Source of the DNA: Brugia malayi | Taxonomy: Eukaryota > Nematoda > Chromadorea > Rhabditida > Onchocercidae | Length of the DNA stretch: 64,000 bases | Assembly (NCBI RefSeq): GCF_000002995.4 | Contig: NW_025062476.1 | Span: forward strand, 1,495,501-1,559,500 | Direction: 5' to 3' | In this document: positions 55,775 to 64,000 of the stretch, one piece after another | Position numbering within the stretch: the stretch's first letter is position 1 | Layout: each line of letters starts with the position of its first letter | Notes under the pieces: model-generated | The model's database searches: none | The model's input: only the letters and a program-made list of their open reading frames with translations | Told to the model about the DNA's origin: nothing | Program-made: the position numbers and the translations under genes

Positions 55775-55795
55775 TGACCTTGTGACCTATGACCC
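55775..55795 (-). promoter_or_regulatory. Triple nuclear-receptor half-site array
   Basis: Minus strand reads GGGTCA-T-AGGTCA-CA-AGGTCA: three half-sites in one direction with spacers of 1 and 2 bases (DR1 plus DR2). It lies in the divergent intergenic region upstream of the kinase and cytidine deaminase genes. No binding evidence. Confidence 0.3.
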
Positions 55796-56802
55796 TATAA
55801 TAATAGCATTTTTAACGAGCTAAACTCTTTAGATCCATCATTTGCAGTTACTAATCATTTATGTATTCTGAATTTTATCCAATGTTTCATTTTTCATTCC
55901 TGAAAATAACACAACGAATCAGGAAGAGATAATCAGGTTGGATAGTGAATTTTAAGTATTTATGAAATTTAATATGCAAATATTTGAGTAATTGGGTAAT
56001 TAAATTCTGATGGATAATTTTGGAATTACTATGAAAAATGCATCATCGCTGCATTTGTTAAAGATTTACTTAAATAACATTTTGAAATTATTTAAGTTAA
56101 TAGATTTTTAAATTATCAAAATTTACTTTTATGATATGCAAAAAACTGATTTGTATAAATGTCAAAACGAAAATGTTAAAATTTCACTTTTTATTTTCCA
56201 TAGCAATTTTCCTCCTTTATTTTCTCTTTTTCTTTTTTCTTGTATTTCTTATTTTTCATAAAATTTTTTCTTTCTTGCTAATTTCCTAAATTAAAAAAAA
56301 ACTTTTTGTTAATAAATTCTCTCTTATACAAAAACTATGAAATGTATATTTGAAATAGTATTACCTTAATTAATGGTACTATTTCAGTAATTATTTCGAT
56401 AATTATCACTTTAATTTAATTTCGATAACAACAAAAAAAAAGAAAAAAGAAATTTTGAGGTGACATAAATATTTCTATTAACTCATAAAAAACGATTTCG
56501 GCGATAATTGAAACATTTAAATGCAATTGAAGTTTATTCATAGATAAATTAATTGAACATAAATTGTTTACAATTAAATTGTATAAAAATGTTTACACGT
56601 ACGTACGTTACTTACAGTTCTATTAAAGGTAATATGTATTATTTACACGTAAAATATATATATATATTAAATTAACAAAAAATCTGGTGAGTGCTCTTAT
56701 CACATTGTTTTTAAAAAAATTACTGATAATAAATGGAGGAAAACATCTAAATGAATTTATATATAAAGAAAGAACTTTGAAAAAATATTTATTCGAAGTT
56801 TT

Positions 56803-57307
56803 TTTTTTTTTTTTTTAGTGGCCAAGTCTTCCATCCATGAATCATTCAGAATGTCCTCTGATTATCAATGCAATGACATCAAACAATATACTAACTTCTC
56901 TTAGTGGCCAAGTCTTCCATCCATGAATCATTCAGAATGTCCTCTGATTATCAATGCAATGACATCAAACAATATACTAACTTCTTTTAGTGGCCAAGTC
57001 TTCCATCCATGAATCATTCAGAATGTCCTCTGATTATCAATGCAATGACATCAAACAATATACTAACTTCTCTTAGTGGCCAAGTCTTCCATCCATGAAT
57101 CATTCAGAATGTCCTCTGATTATCAATGCAATGACATCAAACAATATACTAACTTCTCTTAGTGGCCAAGTCTTCCATCCATGAATCATTCAGAATGTCC
57201 TCTGATTATCAATGCAATGACATCAAACAATATACTAACTTCTCTTAGTGGCCAAGTCTTCCATCCATGAATCATTCAGAATGTCCTCTGATTATCAATG
57301 CAATGTT
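56803..57307. repeat. 86-bp near-identical tandem repeat, six copies
   Basis: Copies begin AGTGGCCAAGTCTTCC at 56817, 56903, 56989, 57075, 57161 and 57247, exactly 86 bases apart, the last cut short at GCAATG. Copies differ by only a base or two (CTTCTCTT or CTTCTTTT), so the array is young or homogenised. Each unit contains the dyad TGAATcATTCA and ends ATACTAACTTCTCTTAG: a perfect TACTAAC branch-point sequence, pyrimidines and AG. The first copy is instead preceded by a poly-T run and AG. One frame per unit is open for about 33 codons. Confidence 0.97.
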
Positions 57308-57756
57308 ATCACAATATCACTAATCTATCGATGATAAAAACTCGCTTACTTTCTTAACAGTGATAACAAACAAATGAACGTCCATCATTGCTCTCTCTTT
57401 TATATTTGCATTAATTAACATCGTACAGTGACACATTTTCTTCTTCATTACTAATTTGAATTGTTCAATGTAATTTAGTAATGATCTGCTAAAAAATCTA
57501 TTTGGGACAAAAACTTTTAAAATAAAATTAGACAAATTAATTGTTTAAGATAATTAGATGAACAATTAATATTAATACTAATTATTTTAATTTAATTTGT
57601 ATCATAACGATCATATTAAGCGTTATAAATTGTAAAATTTGTTCTCTTTGTTAAATTTCTATCAGTTCAATTCAAATTTTAAAGTAATTTAAAAGAAATT
57701 TTTATTGGATTTGCAGTCAACATTAAGAATATTCTTATAAATTAATTGATCTATAC

Positions 57757-57823
57757 TTACCTATGTATTCGAGAATATTTCTGTTAAATCTACCTATGTA
57801 TTCGAGAATATTTCTGTTAAATC
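57757..57823. repeat. Two copies of a 30-bp block (ACCTATGTATTCGAGAATAT)
   Basis: Perfect tandem duplication of ACCTATGTATTCGAGAATAT plus TTCTGTTAAAT. Confidence 0.9.
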
Positions 57824-60364
57824 TTTTGAAAAGAATTTTATTATATTCACTAAAGCTTAAAAAGTATTATTACGTATATTATTTTCAAAAAAATTTTAAA
57901 AAAAAAAAAAAGAACAGAAGAAAACAAAAACCAGAGATAACCAGTTAATTCAAAGTAATGAAAATGATAATAAATTAAAATAACAAATATTAAATTTTAA
58001 TTTCAAATTTTAGAAAAAAAAAAAACAATTCTGAAAAGAAGTAGATAATCAATCTCTAATAGTCATTTAACTGAGTGTAATGAAAGTAATAAAATAAAAT
58101 AACGAAGTTCAAATTTTAATTTCAAATTTTAGAAACAAACAATTTTGAAAAGAAATAAATAATCGATTTCTATCAACTTTTCATCTTATTTTTCTTTTTC
58201 CATCTCGTAAATTATTTCAAAAGTTTGTTACTGTTTGTTAGAAAGTATTTGAAAGAATGAATATTAGCAAACGATGATGATTTTTTAATTAACTCAAAGT
58301 AATGAAAATGATAATAAATTAGAGTAAAATATTATTTTTTAACAAATCCAAAAGCAAAAAAGCAAACAAAAAAAAAAAAAACCAATAGAAAACATAACAA
58401 AGATAATCATTAAAGTAATACTAAACTTCAAGTTTTAATTCCAAAATTTTGAAAAAAAAAATTTTTTTGAAAAGAAATAAATGGATAACAAATTAGAATA
58501 AAATAATAAACTTCAAATTTTAGGAAAATATTATTTTTTGAACAAATCCAAAAGTAAAAAAGCAATAGAAAACACAACGAGGACAATCATTTAACTTAAG
58601 TGTTAGTGAAATAATAAACTTCAAATTTTAATTTTAATTTCAAATTTTAGGAAAAAAAAAATTTTCAGAAATGAAATAAATCGTTTTTTATCTAAATTTT
58701 TTTTTTTTCTCTCAGTAAATTATTTTAAAAGTTTGTTGGAAAAGTATTTGAAAGAATAAATATTAGCAAACGATGGCAATCTTATAAAATGGCCAATTCT
58801 GATGATATGCACCTATCTACCTGTGTACACCGTCCATTCCTCTTATTTCTCCTTATATAAACATACACATACACACATACACACACACACACATACACAC
58901 ATACACGTAAACAAACATACACGTAAACATAGATACAGACAAACATATAAGTAATAGTAGTAAGAAATATCGAATAGTCTGGAAGAGAAATAAATGAAAT
59001 AATAAAAGTAGTGGAAAGAAGAAAGGTAATGATGCGGAAGGATGTTTGATGTGACCAATGACCAATGGCTACTTATGTGGACAGATGGTGACACATTATC
59101 TGTCTATCAATGATATCTCATCGTTCATCTCTCTCTCTCTCTCTCTCTCTTTCTTTTTGCTTTTTGTTCAAAACAAACTTTCTATTCCATAAACTGTTCG
59201 TTTCGTTACGTCTGTTTGATATATGTTATATGATTACAAATTATTTATCATAGAAAATAATAAATGAAAGATAACGCTTATCACTGAACGAGGGAGAGAG
59301 AGAGAGAGAGAGAGAAAGAGAAATATAAAATTTCAATTTTTCAGGATTTTATTTGAAATAATCGATGAATAAATTAAAATGAACCATTTAATAAATTATA
59401 TGTGTAAAAAAAAAAAAAAAAAAAATTTTTTTTTCTTTACAAGCAATTTTTAATAATTATTATGATTATTTCACCTTAAATTTTTTAAAATTTTATATTT
59501 TTAATTTTTTTTATTTCAATTTTAGATTTATTTTGTTCAATGGAAAAAAAATTTAAATTAAAATATTCAATTTTATCACTTTTATTCATCAGTTCTTTTC
59601 TTTTTTTAGTTTCATTTTATTACTTGCTTAAATTTATCATCCATGAAAAAAAAAAAAAAAAACTAATTTTGCTAATATAAATTAAATTCATCTTATCATA
59701 TCATTCTTATCAAATCTATTTCATATCTGTACAAAAAATTCAATTAATAGCTATTCCTACTATTTATATTTTATATTTTATCTAAAATTTCATTCTTTAA
59801 TTATTATATTTGTAAAAATTTGCATAAGTTTTTTTTTTTTTCACTAACAAAAAATCTAAATAATTTTACAAAAAAAAGTAGAAAATTGATAAATGTGATA
59901 TTTTTTAATCTTTAAATAAAACAAACATCTGCTTTATGCTTCATCAACAAATATTTCACTTTTTTTTTCTTTCTTTCTCTCTCTCTCTCCCTCTCCCTCT
60001 CTCTCTCTCTCCTCTTTCTTTTTTCATACAAAATAATAGAATTTTTCATTTTCGTTTGCTTTTGAAAATTTAAAGAAACACACATAATAATAGCTGTAGC
60101 AGAGTGATTGCAGAGAATTTCCATTGTAATTCTAATAAATTCTCTTAGCAGTGAGAGAATTTATTGTTTATTGTTTACAATTTATTGTTTTGAAATATAT
60201 TTAAATTTTTTGGTAAAACATGAAATACATTTAATGGATTTTAACATTTTGTGTAAATTAAATGATTGAAGATGTCAGTGAGATGGCAAAAATATTTACA
60301 ATAAACAAACAATTCCTTTTAGAAAAAAAAAAAAACAATTTGAACGATATTAATTACTTTTTCT

Positions 60365-60565
60365 TTTTTTACTATTATTTACTTTTTCTATTCGTAACAG
60401 TAAACTCATTATCATTATCATTATCACTGTCATTATTACTATCATTGTTCTTATTATTATTACCATTATTATTAATATTATTATTATTATTATTACCATT
60501 ATTATTATTATTATTATTATTATCATTATTATTATTATTATATCATTGTCATTATCATTATTGTT
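60365..60565. repeat. ATT/ATC microsatellite, first copy of a duplicated block
   Basis: Starts with ATTATTTACTTTTTCTATTC, then GTAACAGTAAACTCATTATC, running into ATT and ATC triplets. The same start recurs at 60733 with few changes, so the microsatellite and its unique flank were duplicated about 360 bases apart. Confidence 0.9.
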
Positions 60566-60727
60566 ATTATTGAATTATGTTATTTGTTAATTAATTAATA
60601 CTAATTAATGTTAATATGAATAAATATATTATTTTTATAACTTATCAAATGTTTTGAGTTTCTGAGATTTGACTGTTTCAGTTTCATACCAAATAACTTG
60701 AAGAATTATAATTGTTTTATTACTATT

Positions 60728-60915
60728 GCATATATTATTTACTTTTTCTATTCGCAACAGTATACTCATTATCATTATCACTATCACTATCATTATTACT
60801 ATCATACCTATTATCATTATCACTATCACCATCATTATTGTCATTGTTTTTACTATTAATTTTCAGATATTTTCCCAACTCTTTTGTTATTATTATCATT
60901 ATTATTATTACTAAT
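60728..60915. repeat. Second copy of the duplicated ATT/ATC microsatellite block
   Basis: ATTATTTACTTTTTCTATTC, then GCAACAGTATACTCATTATC, then ATC/ATT triplets that diverge from the first copy. Confidence 0.9.
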
Positions 60916-62505
60916 CATATTATATTGTATTGTAATAATAGAAAACTAAATTAAAAAAAATTTTTAAAAAATACAAATTAATATTTTCTTTTAATCAATC
61001 GAAATTTCATATTTTATAATCTGATAAATTATTTTTTGTTGTTATCTGTTCTGATAATAACAATCAAACTAATAATCATTGTTCCCTCTTCAATCATTTG
61101 TTTTATATCTTCTAAAATTATTTAAAAATCTTTCTATCATTTGGCTGATTTCTGATCTTATCATTTCCGCACTGATATACCATCGATAAAATAATTGAAA
61201 CCAGAAATATCATTACTTCCTCATTTTTTTTTTCTCGTACGAATATAATTAATTTACTTACTTTTTCTTCGTTCAATAGTTTTATCATTAACTGTAATAA
61301 ATCATTTTTTTTTTTTTTTTTAATCAGTTTTTCAAGGTAAATTGCAGAGTTTAGTGATAACGTATGTTCCGCTTCTTTAACTTTTTCCTAATTTTCTTTT
61401 TTTTTTTTTTTTTTTTTAATTTTTTTATTGCAATCATTGCACTTTCAACATAAATTACTTTGAATTAATCAAATCAAATCAATTATTTATTGCTCAAATA
61501 ATATTATCTCTTTTTAATTTCCATTTTAATCCTTTAATTTTACTTTAAATGCTAAAAAGAAAAAAATAAATAAATATTTTGTACCAATTAAAAGATCTAT
61601 AAATATTTGTCACTTTTTTTTTTAAAATATTTTTTCCCAACTTGATAATTTCATTTTATCTTTAATTCAAATTTCATTCTATTTAAATTCAATAGATTAA
61701 AAATTTTTTCTTTTTTTTTTTTTTTTATTTAATCATTTTTGCTTATATCTTAAGCATTACTATTATTTAACATTTATACAAATTTATATTATTAAATGAT
61801 ATTTGTTTGAATAAAATTGATTATATTAAAATATTTCTTTTTTTTTTTTCAAACTTAAAAAAATTAAAAAATTTGCAACATTTTGTTAAATTGTTTAATT
61901 TTAGAATGATTAAAAAAAATGAAACTGTAATCATTTATGAATGAATGATAAATGTAAGAATGAAATGATAATTTGATTAGCAAAAAAAAAAAAAAAAATA
62001 CACAGCAAATAATTTATCAAATACCACAACTATTCATTTATCTTAAATAATTACTTTCACTTTTCTTTTTTTCTTTTTTAATTTACAATAAAACTAGTTT
62101 TTTAAGAGAAGTTTAAGTCTCTTCAATGCTATTTATACTTTCATTTATCGTTTCTTTTTTTTTTAGAAAAAAATTGTTTTTCATTTATATGAAGCAGTTA
62201 GTTGGTCATTGCATTTGTTTACTTATTACTTTAACTAGTTCTATAATTGTAATTAATTGTACATAACAAAAATGATTAATGATAAGATAAGACGAAGAAT
62301 ACTGAAGATGAAATTACTGATAACAATAGGTTAGTGATAATTAGTTGTAGTGCAAGTTATTGACTATTTGTAAATTTTAGCAATTTAGCAATAGTTATTA
62401 ATTAATAGTTTAGTTAATTTTGTATGAATTTTAACATTAAAAAAAAAAAAGTTTATTTATCCAAAAAAAAAAAGAAATAAAAAATTAAAATTAAAAAAAT
62501 TATAT

Positions 62506-63597
<1,092 letters not shown>

Positions 63598-63640
63598 AAT
63601 GTAATTACATTTTTGTTTTATTTCATTTTCATCTTTAACA

Positions 63641-63646
63641 AATAAA
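63641..63646 (+). terminator. Candidate polyadenylation signal of cytidine deaminase
   Basis: AATAAA 44 bases after the stop codon. Confidence 0.6.
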
Positions 63647-64000
63647 TGAGAGCTTTTTTCTCATAATGTTCCAAATTTATCAAAATTTATTATTCAAAAT
63701 CATAAAGTAATATCATATCAGATCATATCAGATTAGATCAGATCAGATCAGATCATGTCACCTTATGTCATATCATTAAAAATTTTCTGCAGGTAAAATG
63801 GTTCTGGAAGAATTGCGCCAAAAAAAAAAAAAAAAAAAGAGAAAAAAGAGCGAAAATTTCTCACAAATTATCTGTTCATGTTTAAATTTATCTTCCTAAA
63901 CTATCAGTGATTCTTTTCCATATGTAAACAATTCTATCTACATAATTTCTTGCAAATTTTTAGCAATTTTTCGAAATTTAAATTAATCAACAATTGATAA
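63647..64000. other. 3' flank of cytidine deaminase to window end
   Basis: Contains an ATCAG/ATCAT short repeat (63713-63775) and a poly-A run. No gene seen. Confidence 0.6.

Larger units (their letters stand above)
49972..62500. other. 12.5-kb intergenic region between divergent kinase and cytidine deaminase
   Basis: No gene recognised. Dominated by minisatellites (listed separately), GA/CT tracts (52634-52668, 52936-52965, 53596-53642, 53709-53730, 59127-59152, 59290-59320, 59975-60012), CA repeats (58862-58915), ATT-type microsatellites and homopolymers. An open minus-strand stretch at 57320-57535 (71 codons) is more complex than most but has no recognised relative. Confidence 0.55.

Noticed and set aside
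57320..57535. 71-codon minus-strand open frame next to the 86-bp array
   Set aside because: More complex than homopolymer frames, but no recognised family, no clear splice or polyadenylation context; left unannotated.

Overview
The window is from a strongly AT-rich nematode genome, most like a parasitic clade III (spirurid/filarial-type) species. Four things point to this. Genes are broken into many small exons with TTTCAG-type acceptors. Four of the six recognised genes have a 3' splice acceptor only 1-3 nt before the start codon, the mark of spliced-leader trans-splicing. There is a transthyretin-like secreted protein of the nematode-restricted family. The COG-1, SNT-1 and other proteins closely resemble Caenorhabditis versions. 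The species cannot be named from the sequence alone.

Layout. (1) 1-10932, +: the 3' part of a cog-1/Nkx6 homeobox gene with two very large introns. (2) 12501-13972, -: a complete three-exon transthyretin-like (TTR) gene with a higher-order AT satellite beginning next to its 5' end. (3) 17397-22662, +: a cysteine-rich, single-pass membrane protein in the style of the DUF7042/7043/7044/7045 family, reconstructed here from 15 exons; one internal exon is doubtful. (4) 24841-26718, +: an unrecognised gene, probably encoding a membrane protein. (5) 34174-39675, +: a complete synaptotagmin, snt-1, in 10 exons. (6) 43514-43856, -: a possible tiny two-exon gene. (7) 44473-49959, -: a complete 12-exon polo-like kinase with two polo boxes but without the usual activation-loop threonine. 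(8) 62517-63597, +: a complete three-exon cytidine deaminase.

Between the genes lie long, gene-poor stretches (26.8-34.2 kb, 39.7-43.5 kb and 50-62.5 kb) and large introns, full of homopolymers, GA/CT and trinucleotide microsatellites and an unusual number of distinct minisatellites. Unit lengths include 21, 23, 35, 36, 48, 50, 58, 60 and 86 bp and a ~200-bp higher-order unit. Many units contain a short perfect dyad, and two families carry splice-site-like sequence in every copy.

Functionally the genes are unrelated: a transcription factor for neuron and vulval cell fate, a secreted carrier-like protein, two surface-protein candidates, a synaptic vesicle calcium sensor, a mitotic-type kinase and a pyrimidine salvage enzyme. 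No operon is proven, although the small gene at 43.5-43.9 kb lies just downstream of the kinase on the same strand. No tRNA, rRNA, CRISPR array, virus or intact transposon was recognised. All exon boundaries are inferred from reading-frame continuity, splice consensus and remembered family sequence; no alignment was run.
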